From positions 124,001 to 188,000 of the forward strand of contig NZ_JAAORF010000001.1 of assembly GCF_017696275.1 (NCBI RefSeq): a stretch of 64,000 nt of DNA. Direction: 5' to 3'. Within the stretch, counting starts at the first letter, position 1; each line of letters opens with the position of its first letter. This document shows, in pieces, positions 35,323-44,996 of this stretch. The stretch comes from Prochlorococcus marinus XMU1405 (GTDB lineage Bacteria > Cyanobacteriota > Cyanobacteriia > PCC-6307 > Cyanobiaceae). Made by a program: the position numbers and the translations under genes. The notes below the pieces were generated by a model. It had not been told where the DNA came from and ran no database searches. It was given only the letters and a program-made list of their open reading frames with translations.

Positions 35323-36468
35323 TTATTCTCTATTTTCTAGGCTGATCCAATCTCTTGGTGCTGCTCCTGTATAGATTTGAGATGGTCTAAAAATTCTATT
35401 TGCTCCAAGTTGTTCTCGCCAATGAGCTAGCCAACCAGCCACTCTAGATATGGCAAAAATTGGAGTAAATAAATCACGAGGAATACCAAGTTTTCTATAA
35501 ACAAGACCAGAATAAAAGTCCACGTTAGGGAATATACCCTTAGGTCCAAGTCTTGGAATTGCCTCTGCTTCTAATGATTTAGCGACTTCATACATTTCAT
35601 CTGCTCCAAATCTAATGAAAAGCTCTTCTGCCAGTTTTTGAAGAATTATTGCTCTTGGATCTTTGACTTTATATTCTCTGTGGCCGAAGCCCATTATCTT
35701 ACTTTTATTTCTTATTGCGTTATCTAAAAAAGACCCAGCATTTTCTGAGGTTTTAATCTCTTCTAACATTGCAATCACATCCTCATTTGCTCCTCCGTGC
35801 AATGGGCCAGCAAGGGTTCCTACTGCAGAGGCGATGACAGCATATGGGTCCGTAAGAGTGCTTGCAGTAACTCTAGCGCTAAATGTACTGGCGTTTAAAC
35901 TATGTTCGGCATGTAGAATTAAACACCTATCAAAAACTTTTGCAGCTATAGGATCTTGTTCTTTTTCAGTCAGCATGTAAAGAAAATTTGATGAGTAAGT
36001 TAAATCATCTCTAGGTTGAATAGGATCTTGTCCTTTTCTTATAAGTTGGAACGCGGCAATCATAGTAGGTATTTTTGCTATTAGTCTTATTACTGCGTTG
36101 TAAATGTAATTAGGATCATCTATCGCTCTACGTGAATAGAAGAGCCCTAAAGAAGCCGCACTAGATTGAAGAGCGTCCATAGGATGACCTGTCGCAGGGA
36201 AACATTTCATCATATCTCTGACTCTAAAACTTAACCTTCTATGCATTTGAACTTCTTGTTCAAAATCTCTTAGTTGAATAGCTGTAGGCAATTCACCCCA
36301 AATCAATAGGTAAGCGGTTTCTAAAAAACTGCTTTTTTTGGATAGTTCCTCAATGGAATAGCCTCTGTACAATAATTTACCTTTGTTCCCGTCAATATCA
36401 CAAATAGATGAATTAGTAACTGGGACACCCTCTAATCCTGGTTTTAAAATTAGTTTGTTGCTATCCAA
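35323..36468 (-). CDS. gltA: Citrate synthase
   Basis: This 381-residue type II citrate synthase is the entry of acetyl-CoA into the incomplete TCA cycle that supplies 2-oxoglutarate for nitrogen assimilation. Catalytic His are in GPLHGGANED and GFGHREYK, with the catalytic Asp in VDFYSGLVY. The start is TTG at 36468 (MDSNKLILKPGLEGV), with no alternative nearby. It lies upstream of ndhA on the same strand, and 125 bp separate it from the gene before it. Confidence 0.95.
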   Translation of the reverse strand: MDSNKLILKPGLEGVPVTNSSICDIDGNKGKLLYRGYSIEELSKKSSFLETAYLLIWGELPTAIQLRDFEQEVQMHRRLSFRVRDMMKCFPATGHPMDALQSSAASLGLFYSRRAIDDPNYIYNAVIRLIAKIPTMIAAFQLIRKGQDPIQPRDDLTYSSNFLYMLTEKEQDPIAAKVFDRCLILHAEHSLNASTFSARVTASTLTDPYAVIASAVGTLAGPLHGGANEDVIAMLEEIKTSENAGSFLDNAIRNKSKIMGFGHREYKVKDPRAIILQKLAEELFIRFGADEMYEVAKSLEAEAIPRLGPKGIFPNVDFYSGLVYRKLGIPRDLFTPIFAISRVAGWLAHWREQLGANRIFRPSQIYTGAAPRDWISLENRE

Positions 36469-36593
36469 TTCCTTAATTCAATAATTAACACTTATAGATT
36501 AAAGATAGTCAAATAATTTTTAATTAACCATAAGTTATTAACTTCACGAAAATTTTAATTGATTGTTTTTAAAGCTTTTTTTGAATGACTTTA

Positions 36594-38054
36594 TTAAAGC
36601 ATTTTTAATATTGTTTCTGTATAGAGGATTGGATTTTTTTCAGGAATAGATTGTCTTATGATTTCTATAGATTCTTCATTTGATATTTTTAAAATATTTT
36701 TTATCATAAAATTAAGATCTTCTAGATTAGTAAATTTTTTAATTTTATTATTATTTTTATCTTTGATATCAACTTTCGCATAAAGAAAAGCAGATTTATC
36801 TTTATTACTTTTTAGGTTGAAAAATTTTTTTGAGATTGTTTCTAGTTTTTTACCATCAATTAAATGATTACTTATGATTTGTAAATTTCCTGATTCTATT
36901 GAATAGATATTTTCATAAGTTAATTCTTTTATTACATCTTCTCTTTCTTCAAGAATATCTTTTGAATAAATTGAGTAAATAGCTTCATTTTGGTTCAAAG
37001 TATATTTGTTGAAATCTTTTAGTTTTTTCAAAGTACTTAAATTAAATTGATCTTCAGTATTTTTTTCAAATGCAATAAGCCAATCTTTTTTTGAATTGAG
37101 AATTAATATATCTTGGTTGACATTTTGATTAAACTCATCAAAAAAACTGAGTTCAAAATCATTTAATAAAGATTTGGGATATAAGTCAAAAATTTTTTTA
37201 TTGCAAAAAATTGAAACTTCAGGACTATTTTCATTAATATTCTCTTTATTTATTATATTATCGTAAGTAAGAATATCAATATTTTTTTTATTATTTAGTA
37301 AATATGATTTCAAAATTAAATGCTTATTTTTGAAGTCAAATGTTGTGGCTATAATATCCTCATTATCATCAGTAAAAATTTCTTTATTAAAAAATTTACT
37401 TTCCCAAAATTTATTTGTAAATAAAATATTTTTTTCGTTTTTCAGTCTAAAAAGTTCTTCCTCATATTGAAATTTTTTTTTCTTAAAATTATCACTAGAG
37501 TTAATACTGTTTTTGATTAACTTTTTATCTGATGAAGCAATTATATAATTATCTTCAGTCTGATATATAAAGTTAAGGAAATTTATTTTATTTTTTCTTT
37601 TGATTGGAATTATATAATCATTCTGCTCAATTTTATAAGGCAAATTTAATAAATCATCTATTGTTTTTTCCGGCTTAATTTTAAAAACAATCAAAATATT
37701 ATCTTTAGGCGTTATATTATTCTCAAAAGTTGAAATTATAAGTTCATTATCATAGATATCTTCTAATTTATTGTTACCTATATCTATACCTAAGTAATTT
37801 AAAATAGAATCTTTTATTAAAACAAAGTTATCTTGATTTTTTGGATTTTTATCTTTTTCGTTATTGTTAACAATATTAAAACTTTCTAAATTTGAGATAA
37901 ATAATAATTTACTGTTTTCAGGTATAAATTTTAGGATATTTAGTTGCTCAATATTTATACTTTGCTCCTTATTTTTATTGGCAGAAACTTTCTTAAAACC
38001 AAAAAAAAGTAATAAAGATAATAATAGTATTATTGTTATTACTCTAAGTTTCAT
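36594..38054 (-). CDS. DUF3352-like membrane-anchored hypothetical protein
   Basis: The protein has about 486 residues, extremely rich in Lys, Asn, Ile and Asp. One N-terminal membrane anchor or uncleaved signal (RVITIILLLSLLLFFGF, residues 3-20) precedes a periplasmic or lumenal region. Weak family landmarks of cyanobacterial DUF3352 proteins are seen (LGIDIGNNKLEDIYDNELIIS, YIIASSDKKLIKNSIN). The function is unknown. The ATG at 38054 is chosen over a TTG two codons upstream because the anchor starts directly after it. Its composition is more AT-driven than its neighbours, suggesting fast evolution. Confidence 0.65.
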   Translation of the reverse strand: MKLRVITIILLLSLLLFFGFKKVSANKNKEQSINIEQLNILKFIPENSKLLFISNLESFNIVNNNEKDKNPKNQDNFVLIKDSILNYLGIDIGNNKLEDIYDNELIISTFENNITPKDNILIVFKIKPEKTIDDLLNLPYKIEQNDYIIPIKRKNKINFLNFIYQTEDNYIIASSDKKLIKNSINSSDNFKKKKFQYEEELFRLKNEKNILFTNKFWESKFFNKEIFTDDNEDIIATTFDFKNKHLILKSYLLNNKKNIDILTYDNIINKENINENSPEVSIFCNKKIFDLYPKSLLNDFELSFFDEFNQNVNQDILILNSKKDWLIAFEKNTEDQFNLSTLKKLKDFNKYTLNQNEAIYSIYSKDILEEREDVIKELTYENIYSIESGNLQIISNHLIDGKKLETISKKFFNLKSNKDKSAFLYAKVDIKDKNNNKIKKFTNLEDLNFMIKNILKISNEESIEIIRQSIPEKNPILYTETILKML

Positions 38055-38143
38055 TATCAATGTTTATTTTTATTTTTAACAATAAATTTCGCTCTGCAAC
38101 CTAATTTATTAAATTGTAAATAACACATAATTGATCTTCTTAA

Positions 38144-38494
38144 TTGGGAAATTATCCAAAATCTATAAATGCCTCTAGTCTCAATGATTGGTTTAATTCT
38201 GAGAAAGAGGATCCAGTTTTGATTGATGTAAGAGAACAGTCAGAACTTGAACTAGCTCGTTTCTCAAAAGAATTTTTACATATACCAATTAGTAAAGTCA
38301 CGTTTCAATATGTTGAAGAAATATTTTCTGGTTTATTAGATAGAGAAATTGTTGTTAGCTGTCATGCAGGGATAAGAAGTTATAACTTTTGTCAGTGGTG
38401 CTTAGATAATAATATTGTTAGCGAAATATGGAATTTGGAGGAGGGAATTGATGGATGGAGTACATATATTGACCCATCAATTCCAAGGTATTGA
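38144..38494 (+). CDS. Rhodanese-like domain protein
   Basis: This 116-residue single-domain rhodanese has DVREQSELELARF near residue 29 and the active-site loop CHAGIRSYNFC, in which the first Cys would carry the persulfide. The loop length is the six-residue form typical of sulfur-transfer enzymes, not the longer Cdc25 type. The start is TTG at 38144. It converges with trpB with no gap between stops and is divergent from the DUF3352-like gene. The acceptor of the sulfur is unknown. Confidence 0.88.
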   Translation: MGNYPKSINASSLNDWFNSEKEDPVLIDVREQSELELARFSKEFLHIPISKVTFQYVEEIFSGLLDREIVVSCHAGIRSYNFCQWCLDNNIVSEIWNLEEGIDGWSTYIDPSIPRY

Positions 38495-39739
38495 TTAAAT
38501 ATCTAATGAAGATGCAACAGTATTAACATCTTTGTCCCCTCTTCCAGAGCAATTGATAACTATATGTGTATCTTTTTCAAGAGTAGGACATAATTTATCT
38601 AACCAAGCAAAGGCATGGGACGTTTCAAGTGCCGGAATAATGCCTTCAAGTTCACTAACAAGTTTCAAAGCGTCTAAAGCTTCTTGATCTGTGACTGATC
38701 CATATTCTGCTCTACCTATATCTTTTAAAAAGCTATGTTCAGGTCCGACTCCTGGGTAATCTAAACCTGCACTTATTGAGTGAGCTTCTTGTACTTGACC
38801 ATTATCATCTTGCAAAAGAAGACTCATTGATCCATGCAAAATTCCAACTGAACCTTTAGTGATAGTGGCAGCATGTTTGTCAGTATCAACTCCGCTTCCT
38901 GCGGCTTCCACTCCAATAAGTCGTACAGAAGTTTCTTTTACGAAAGGATGGAAAAGACCCATTGCATTTGATCCCCCACCTACACATGCAAGTAAAATAT
39001 GGGGTAAAGATCCAAATGATTCCAGACATTGTTTTTTAGTTTCTTCTCCTATAACTGCATGAAAATCTCTAACAATTTTTGGGAAAGGGTGTGGGCCGGC
39101 AACAGATCCTAAAATGTAGTGTGTGGTTTCGACATTAGAAACCCAATCTCTAATGGCTTCACTAGTAGCATCCTTAAGTGTTGCAGTTCCAGAATTTACA
39201 ACTTTAACTTCAGCTCCTAGAAGTTTCATTCTGAAAACGTTAAGGGATTGCCTTTTTATGTCTTCAGCACCCATATAGATAATACATTTCAAGCCAAATC
39301 TCGCACAAACAGTAGCTGTAGCAACTCCATGCTGACCTGCTCCAGTTTCTGCAATTATTCTTTTTTTGCCCATTCTTATAGCTAATAAAGCTTGTCCAAG
39401 GGCATTGTTAATTTTGTGAGCACCAGTATGATTTAAATCTTCTCTTTTAAGCCATATTCTTGGAGTTGCTTGTTTGGTTTTGTAATGTTCAGTAAGTCTT
39501 TTGGCTTCATAAAGTGGTGTTTCTCTACCTACATAAGTCTTAAGTAGATGATTTAATTCTTCTACAAAAAATTTATCTTTCCAAGCATCAGATGCAGCTT
39601 CTTCAAGCTCAAACAGAGCAGGCATTAGCGTTTCAGGAACATATTGACCACCATATTTTCCAAATCTTCCTTCTTTCGAGGGTTGATTTAAATCTTCATT
39701 TTTATAGTTTTGATCTTTGCGAGAAAATGTACTTACCAC
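38495..39739 (-). CDS. trpB: Tryptophan synthase beta chain
   Basis: This 414-residue PLP enzyme condenses indole with serine. The Schiff-base Lys lies in [13 protein letters not shown] and the PLP-phosphate loop is [10 protein letters not shown]. The N-terminal [13 protein letters not shown] is the TrpA-interaction region of TrpB1. trpA is not adjacent, consistent with dispersed trp genes in cyanobacteria. It is divergent from the SUI1-like gene (47 bp). Confidence 0.98.
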   Translation of the reverse strand: MVSTFSRKDQNYKNEDLNQPSKEGRFGKYGGQYVPETLMPALFELEEAASDAWKDKFFVEELNHLLKTYVGRETPLYEAKRLTEHYKTKQATPRIWLKREDLNHTGAHKINNALGQALLAIRMGKKRIIAETGAGQHGVATATVCARFGLKCIIYMGAEDIKRQSLNVFRMKLLGAEVKVVNSGTATLKDATSEAIRDWVSNVETTHYILGSVAGPHPFPKIVRDFHAVIGEETKKQCLESFGSLPHILLACVGGGSNAMGLFHPFVKETSVRLIGVEAAGSGVDTDKHAATITKGSVGILHGSMSLLLQDDNGQVQEAHSISAGLDYPGVGPEHSFLKDIGRAEYGSVTDQEALDALKLVSELEGIIPALETSHAFAWLDKLCPTLEKDTHIVINCSGRGDKDVNTVASSLDI

Positions 39740-39786
39740 TTTTCTATAGAATAAGTATTAACTAACTATAGAATATATTGAAAATA

Positions 39787-40098
39787 ATGGGAAAAAAGAA
39801 TTGGATAGAATTTGATAATCACAAAAAAAATTCTGAAGAAACAGCTAAGGAAGATACTTTTGATAAAAGATCAAAAATAAATATTTCAAAACAAAAAAAA
39901 GGTAAAAAAGGTAAGACTATAACTTTAATTAGGGGTTTAGGCACTGAGGATGAAATCTTATTAAAAGGATTACTAAAAAAAATTAAAGTTTTTTGTGGGA
40001 CTGGAGGAACATTAATTGATAAAAATATCCAGTTACAGGGTGATATGGTATCGAAATCAATTGAGTTTCTTCGTAAAGAGGGATTTCATAATTTATGA
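39787..40098 (+). CDS. SUI1/eIF1-like translation factor
   Basis: The product has 103 residues. The basic disordered N-terminus (1-45) is followed by an eIF1/SUI1 domain with KTITLIRGLG, IKVFCGTGGTLID and IQLQGDMVSKSIEFLR. In E. coli YciH discriminates against non-AUG or misassembled initiation complexes; the cyanobacterial protein's role is not established. The ATG at 39787 is preferred to a TTG three codons upstream. It precedes cysC by 30 bp on the same strand and is divergent from trpB. Confidence 0.88.
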   Translation: MGKKNWIEFDNHKKNSEETAKEDTFDKRSKINISKQKKGKKGKTITLIRGLGTEDEILLKGLLKKIKVFCGTGGTLIDKNIQLQGDMVSKSIEFLRKEGFHNL

Positions 40099-40128
40099 AG
40101 CAAGGGTTAGGATAGGTTTTTAATTTTG

Positions 40129-40767
40129 ATGATCCAAAAAATGAAAGAACAAGATCAAACAAAGTCAACCAATATAAAGTGGCACAATTTAACTATTGAT
40201 AGAGAAAAGTTAGAGAAAATGAGAGGTCATAAAGGTATGGTTATCTGGTTTACAGGTTTATCTGGTTCTGGTAAAAGTACTTTGGCCAACGCTTTAAATG
40301 AAGTTTTACACTTAGATGGTTTTTCGACTTATGTGTTGGATGGAGATAATATTAGACACGGTTTATGTAAAGATCTTGGGTTTTCGGATGAAGATAGAGA
40401 AGAAAATATAAGAAGAATTGGAGAAGTTGCGAATTTATTTATGAATGCTGGGATAATAACTATTACAGCATTCGTTTCGCCATTTATTAGCGATAGAGAT
40501 AAGGTTCGAAAAATTATTGGATCTAGTGATTTTATTGAAGTTTATTGTGCTGCTGATATTAAAGTTTGCGAAAATAGGGATACTAAAGGTCTGTATAAGA
40601 AAGCTCGTTTGGGTGAAATCAAAGAATTTACAGGGATTTCTAGTCCATATGAAGCTCCTCATAATCCAGAAATTGTTGTTGATACAGGTTCGTTAGATTT
40701 AAATGATTCCGTTGAAAAAGTTGTTAACTACCTTAAAACAGAAAACTTTCTTAACAAGGCCCAATAG
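40129..40767 (+). CDS. cysC: Adenylylsulfate kinase
   Basis: The 212-residue enzyme phosphorylates APS to PAPS in sulfate assimilation. The P-loop is GLSGSGKST (about residues 42-50), with DGDNIRHGL and the LID-type KARLGEIKEFTGISSPYEAP also visible. Starts ATG 40129, ATG 40141 and TTG 40126 are all possible. The conserved WHNLTIDRE region begins after all of them. It converges with purE with 12 bp between. PAPS would feed a PAPS reductase encoded elsewhere. Confidence 0.96.
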   Translation: MIQKMKEQDQTKSTNIKWHNLTIDREKLEKMRGHKGMVIWFTGLSGSGKSTLANALNEVLHLDGFSTYVLDGDNIRHGLCKDLGFSDEDREENIRRIGEVANLFMNAGIITITAFVSPFISDRDKVRKIIGSSDFIEVYCAADIKVCENRDTKGLYKKARLGEIKEFTGISSPYEAPHNPEIVVDTGSLDLNDSVEKVVNYLKTENFLNKAQ

Positions 40768-40779
40768 AAAAATAATAGT

Positions 40780-41316
40780 TCATTTATTTTGAAGATAATT
40801 GTCAGGTCCAATAGCTGATAACTTACTATTTTTTGTTCTTACCTGTGTATGAAGATTTTCTCTGAATTCTTTTAAAGTTTTCTTTATGGATTCATCAAAT
40901 AAACTGATCATCTCTATTGCCAATAATCCAGCATTCTGACCTCCATTAATTGCAACTGTTGCGACTGGAATTCCAGCGGGCATTTGAACGATTGATAAAA
41001 GAGAGTCAATCCCCTTAAGTGTCTTACTCTCTACTGGTACTCCAATTACAGGAATGCAAGTTATGGATGCCAGCATTCCTGGAAGATGAGCAGCACCACC
41101 AGCACCGGCAATTATTACTTTTATGTTTTCTGATTCTGCATTTTTTGCATATTCCATCATTTCAAAAGGTGTTCGATGGGCAGAAAGTATACAAATTTCA
41201 GTTTTTATTCCAAATTCTCTTAAAATATCAATGGCTGGTTTCAATGTTTTTAGATCTGAATCACTACCCATTACGACAGCAATTTTATAAACATCTTTAG
41301 AATTCAATTCTGACAA
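40780..41316 (-). CDS. purE: N5-carboxyaminoimidazole ribonucleotide mutase
   Basis: The 178-residue class I PurE enzyme of purine synthesis converts N5-CAIR to CAIR. Signature loops are VVMGSDSDLKT, LSAHRTP and AGAGGAAHLPGM, with GVPVESKTLKGIDSLLSIVQMP towards the end. A C-terminal Lys/Asn-rich tail is slightly longer than usual. purK is not adjacent. It is divergent from chlM with an 89-bp gap containing a good TATAAT. Confidence 0.97.
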   Translation of the reverse strand: MSELNSKDVYKIAVVMGSDSDLKTLKPAIDILREFGIKTEICILSAHRTPFEMMEYAKNAESENIKVIIAGAGGAAHLPGMLASITCIPVIGVPVESKTLKGIDSLLSIVQMPAGIPVATVAINGGQNAGLLAIEMISLFDESIKKTLKEFRENLHTQVRTKNSKLSAIGPDNYLQNK

Positions 41317-41337
41317 AATAACAAATCAATTCTTTCC

Positions 41338-41343
41338 TATAAT
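41338..41343 (+). promoter_or_regulatory. Putative -10 box of chlM
   Basis: A perfect TATAAT lies 62 bp before the chlM ATG. The best -35 candidate (TGACA at 41311-41315) is 22 bp away, too far for a strong promoter, so only the -10 is claimed. The leader would contain a TTGGCGCCAG palindrome near 41359, unusual in AT-rich DNA. Confidence 0.35.
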
Positions 41344-41405
41344 GGCGTGCAATTAATTTGGCGCCAGTTAGTTAGTATAAAAATAAGAAAATACCATAGA
41401 ATATT

Positions 41406-42104
41406 ATGACGTCAAATAAGATTATCGAAAAAAGTGAAGTTAGGGAGTATTTTAATGGAACTGGCTTTGAAAGATGGAATAAAATTTATAGCAAATCTGA
41501 TGAAATTAATACAGTTCAGAAAAATATTAGGAAAGGACATCAAAAAACTGTAGATGATGTAGTCTCATACATCAAAGATTATCCTGAACTAACAAAAAAA
41601 AGTTATTGTGATGCAGGATGTGGTGTAGGAAGTCTTTCCATACCTTTACTAAGACTTGGTATAAAAGAATTACAGGTGAGCGATATATCTTCTGAAATGA
41701 TTAAAGAAACAAAGAAACGCATTAATACATTAGGATTGAATCAAGGCAAAATCAAATATGAAGTCTGTGATTTGGAAAAATTAAAAGGACTATTTGATGT
41801 TGTGGTTTGTTTGGACGTATTTATTCATTATCCTCAACCGGTCGCAGAAGAAATGGTCCAGCATCTATGCGATTTAAGCAAAGAAAAACTAATCGTTAGC
41901 TTTGCTCCTTATACTCCTGTTCTTGCTGTTCTAAAAAATATTGGGAAATTATTTCCTGGGCCAAGTAAAACTACAAGAGCATATACATTGAAAGAAAATG
42001 GTATTATTAATGCTGCTAAAGAAAGAGGATTTAAAGTGGTTAAAAAGAAATTAAATAAAGCTCCTTTTTATTTTTCAAAACTAATTGAATTTGAAAAAAT
42101 TTAA
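41406..42104 (+). CDS. chlM: Magnesium-protoporphyrin IX O-methyltransferase
   Basis: This 232-residue SAM-dependent methyltransferase methylates Mg-protoporphyrin IX on the chlorophyll branch. The SAM-binding motif is YCDAGCGVGSLSIPLLRLG and the post-motif VVVCLDVFIHYP is typical of BchM/ChlM. The N-terminal EVREYFNGTGFERWNKIY is diagnostic for ChlM. It is convergent with the Ycf29-type regulator a few bases downstream. Divinyl chlorophyll synthesis in Prochlorococcus uses this same early step. Confidence 0.96.
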   Translation: MTSNKIIEKSEVREYFNGTGFERWNKIYSKSDEINTVQKNIRKGHQKTVDDVVSYIKDYPELTKKSYCDAGCGVGSLSIPLLRLGIKELQVSDISSEMIKETKKRINTLGLNQGKIKYEVCDLEKLKGLFDVVVCLDVFIHYPQPVAEEMVQHLCDLSKEKLIVSFAPYTPVLAVLKNIGKLFPGPSKTTRAYTLKENGIINAAKERGFKVVKKKLNKAPFYFSKLIEFEKI

Positions 42105-42108
42105 TAAT

Positions 42109-42837
42109 TTATTTTACTAAATGATTTTCAAGTGCATAACGAACTAATTCGGTTCGGCTAGATGTACCTGTCTTGATAAAAAGTCTACTTACATATTTCT
42201 CAACATTTCTAATAGATGTTTCCAGCTGTCTTGCAATTTCCTTGTTCATCAGGCCCTCTGCTACTAGTTGAAGTACACTTGCTTCTCTTGGAGTAAAAGT
42301 AGGAATATTTATTTTATTTTCTGAATTAATTGGATTTTGGTCTGTGAGCATAGATTTTATTTCAGTAATTTGTTTAGCCATTTTGCTTACATCAATATCT
42401 GCGAATCGTGCCGCTTCTTTTAGTAAACGTTCTTGTCTCTTAATTACATTTTTAACTCTTGCAGCTAATTCATCGGGGTCGAAAGGTTTGGAAATATAAT
42501 CATCAACTCCTGCAAGATAGCCTTCTGTTCTGTCGAGGGTCATTCCTTTTGCTGTCAGAAAAATAACTGGAGTTCCTCCTAATTTTTCATCCTCTCTAAT
42601 TTTTTCTAATAAAGCATAACCGTTAGCTCGGGGCATCATAATGTCGCTAATTATCAAATCGGGAAAAATTGTTTGCGCCTTTTCCCATCCATCCTCTCCA
42701 TCAACTGCAATAAATATTTCAAAGCCTTCATCTTCTAGAAAGGTTTTAACAGCTGTTCTTAAACCAGGCTCATCATCAACTAATAAAATTCTTGATTTTC
42801 GTATCGGTTCATTATTTATTCGATTAAGTTCATTCAT
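42109..42837 (-). CDS. ycf29: Ycf29-type response regulator with LuxR DNA-binding domain
   Basis: The 242-residue protein has a receiver domain with DDEPGLRTAV (21-30), phospho-acceptor Asp65 (LIISDIMMP) and YISKPFDP. A linker rich in charged residues follows, then a NarL/FixJ-type HTH (FTPREASVLQLVAEGLMNKEI through SRLFIKTG). The order and the linker motif FADIDVSKMAKQITEIKSML match Ycf29, known from cyanobacteria and red-algal plastids. No sensor kinase is adjacent, and its targets are unknown. It is divergent from the cysteine desulfurase by 58 bp. Confidence 0.85.
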   Translation of the reverse strand: MNELNRINNEPIRKSRILLVDDEPGLRTAVKTFLEDEGFEIFIAVDGEDGWEKAQTIFPDLIISDIMMPRANGYALLEKIREDEKLGGTPVIFLTAKGMTLDRTEGYLAGVDDYISKPFDPDELAARVKNVIKRQERLLKEAARFADIDVSKMAKQITEIKSMLTDQNPINSENKINIPTFTPREASVLQLVAEGLMNKEIARQLETSIRNVEKYVSRLFIKTGTSSRTELVRYALENHLVK

Positions 42838-42895
42838 TTTTTAAATTCTTCAATTTGATTTCTAGTAATAAACAGAATTTTATATACTAAACATA

Positions 42896-44041
42896 ATGCT
42901 ATCAACTCCCATACTACTAGACTATCAATCTTCGACTCCTTGCTCTAAAGATGTTGTTGATTCTATGAAACCTTTTTGGAGTGAGATATTTTCTAACCCC
43001 GCAAGCAAATCTAATTTGGCGGGGATTAACGCAAGCGCTATATTGGAAGCCTCAAGAGAAAAAATAGAACAAAATTTATTTCTTAAGAATAAAAAAGTTA
43101 TTTTTACAAGTGGGGCAACTGAATCTAATAACTTAGCCCTATTAGGTTTTGCTAGAGATTACTATAAAAAAACAGGAAATTATGGACATATTATTACCTT
43201 AAAAACAGAGCATAAAGCTGTTTTAGAGCCCCTAAACCAACTAAAAAATGAGGGATTTTTGGTTACAGAAATTAATCCTGAGAAAGATGGCTTAATTTCA
43301 GAAGAACAATTCAAAAAAAATATAAGAGAGGATACATTCCTGGTTAGTATAATGCTGGCAAATAACGAAATTGGAGTTATACAGCCAATAGAGAGTATTT
43401 CAATGATATGTAAATCGAAAGGAATAACTTTTCACTCTGATTTCGCACAATGTTTAGGTTATATCGAGTTAGACAATCTTTTATCAGATGTAAATATGAT
43501 AACGATGAGTTCTCACAAAATATATGGTCCTAAAGGGATAGGACTTCTTTTGATAGATGAAGAAATTAATCTTGAGCCTTTAATTGTTGGAGGAGGTCAG
43601 GAATATGGTCTCAGGTCTGGTACATTACCTCTTCCGTTAATAGTTGGCTTTGCTAAAGCAATAGAGATAGCAGTTTTTAATCAAAAAAATAATGCTGAGA
43701 AATTACTTTTTTACAGAAATAATCTTTTAGAGGGTTTGTTAGAAAATAATTCTGGTTTATTAATTAATGGCTCAATAGAAAAAAGATTACCTCACAATTT
43801 AAATTTGACTATATTGGATTTAAACGGAGCGAAGTTTCATAAACTTTTAAAATCGAAAATAGTTTGTTCTAGTGGATCTGCATGCAGTAATGGTGAACCA
43901 TCTCATGTTTTACTAGCCTTAGGCAGATCTTTTAAAGAAGCAGAATCTTCAATAAGGTTAAGTATTGGATTAAGCACTAATTCAAGAGAAATAAAACAAG
44001 CAATACAAATTCTTACACATATAATCAAATCATTACGTTAA
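42896..44041 (+). CDS. Cysteine desulfurase (NifS/IscS-like)
   Basis: This 381-residue PLP enzyme removes sulfur from Cys for Fe-S clusters and thiolation. The PLP Lys is in MSSHKIYGPKGIG and the catalytic Cys in CSSGSACSNGEP (class I desulfurase type with a flexible loop). TSGATESNN holds the PLP phosphate. It is not in an isc or suf cluster, so it may serve tRNA thiolation or general sulfur transfer. It converges with rsmH after a short gap. Confidence 0.93.
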   Translation: MLSTPILLDYQSSTPCSKDVVDSMKPFWSEIFSNPASKSNLAGINASAILEASREKIEQNLFLKNKKVIFTSGATESNNLALLGFARDYYKKTGNYGHIITLKTEHKAVLEPLNQLKNEGFLVTEINPEKDGLISEEQFKKNIREDTFLVSIMLANNEIGVIQPIESISMICKSKGITFHSDFAQCLGYIELDNLLSDVNMITMSSHKIYGPKGIGLLLIDEEINLEPLIVGGGQEYGLRSGTLPLPLIVGFAKAIEIAVFNQKNNAEKLLFYRNNLLEGLLENNSGLLINGSIEKRLPHNLNLTILDLNGAKFHKLLKSKIVCSSGSACSNGEPSHVLLALGRSFKEAESSIRLSIGLSTNSREIKQAIQILTHIIKSLR

Positions 44042-44055
44042 AAATTATTGGCTCT

Positions 44056-44958
44056 TTAGTTTAATTGAGCAATTCTTAATTTTGCACTTCTAGCTCTTTT
44101 ATTTTGTTCAACTTCTTGTTCGGAAGGAGTTATTGGCTTTTTTGTCAGGTTTTTTAGTCTTTGATCATTCTTAAAACAACTTTTTACCAACCTATCCTCA
44201 AGGGAATGAAAGCTAATAATAGAAATAATACCCCCTGGCAAAAGCCATTCAGGTACAACTTGCAAAAATTTTTCTAATACTTCAATTTCTTTATTAACAG
44301 CAATTCTTAGTGCTTGAAATGTTCTTGTTGCTGGATGTATTTTTTTATGTCTTTGTTTTGGTGGGAAGCAGCCTGCAATAGAATAAGCTAACTCTTTTGT
44401 TCCAGAATATTTCCCATTTTCCTTCAAATCCAATTTTATTTTCCTAGCAATCTTTCTTGATAATCTCTCCTCTCCGTATTTATATATTAGATTAGCTAGA
44501 TCTTTTTCATTTAAAGCCTCAACTAATTTTTCTGCATCAACATCAAGAAAAGGATTCATGCGCATATCAAGTGGACCATCTTTTTGGAAACTAAATCCTC
44601 TTTTAGGGTCATCAATTTGGTTACTATTTACTCCAAGATCTGCAATCACAAAAGAAACTTTTTCTTTTGGTACAAAATCCGCAAAATTTGAAGCCCTTAT
44701 ATCAATCCTATTTTTAAACTCATCAAGTTTTTTTGATGCTGATTTTCTCGCGAATGGATCTTGATCAAGTCCAATTATATGTAAATCAGAATATTTTCTC
44801 AATAATTGATAAGAGTGCCCGCCTCCGCCTAAAGTTGCGTCTATTCCCTTAAGTCGATTGTTATGTATCAGTGGGTAATGCTCTAATGAGGCCATAATCT
44901 CATCTGTCATAACTGATTTATGATTGAAAAAAGATGAATCAGATAGGTCATTTTGCAT
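44056..44958 (-). CDS. rsmH: 16S rRNA (cytosine(1402)-N(4))-methyltransferase
   Basis: The 300-residue RsmH (MraW) enzyme methylates C1402 in the ribosomal P site. The SAM loop is DATLGGGGHSYQLLRKY. IIGLDQDPFA, FQKDGPLDMRM and PGGIISIISFHSLEDRLVK complete the family pattern. It is not in a division (mra/dcw) cluster here. It is divergent from ndhH by about 38 bp, so the two promoters must overlap. Confidence 0.97.
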   Translation of the reverse strand: MQNDLSDSSFFNHKSVMTDEIMASLEHYPLIHNNRLKGIDATLGGGGHSYQLLRKYSDLHIIGLDQDPFARKSASKKLDEFKNRIDIRASNFADFVPKEKVSFVIADLGVNSNQIDDPKRGFSFQKDGPLDMRMNPFLDVDAEKLVEALNEKDLANLIYKYGEERLSRKIARKIKLDLKENGKYSGTKELAYSIAGCFPPKQRHKKIHPATRTFQALRIAVNKEIEVLEKFLQVVPEWLLPGGIISIISFHSLEDRLVKSCFKNDQRLKNLTKKPITPSEQEVEQNKRARSAKLRIAQLN

Positions 44959-44996
44959 AACTTTCGACTAAGATTTGTTTAGAAGTTAAATTTTGA

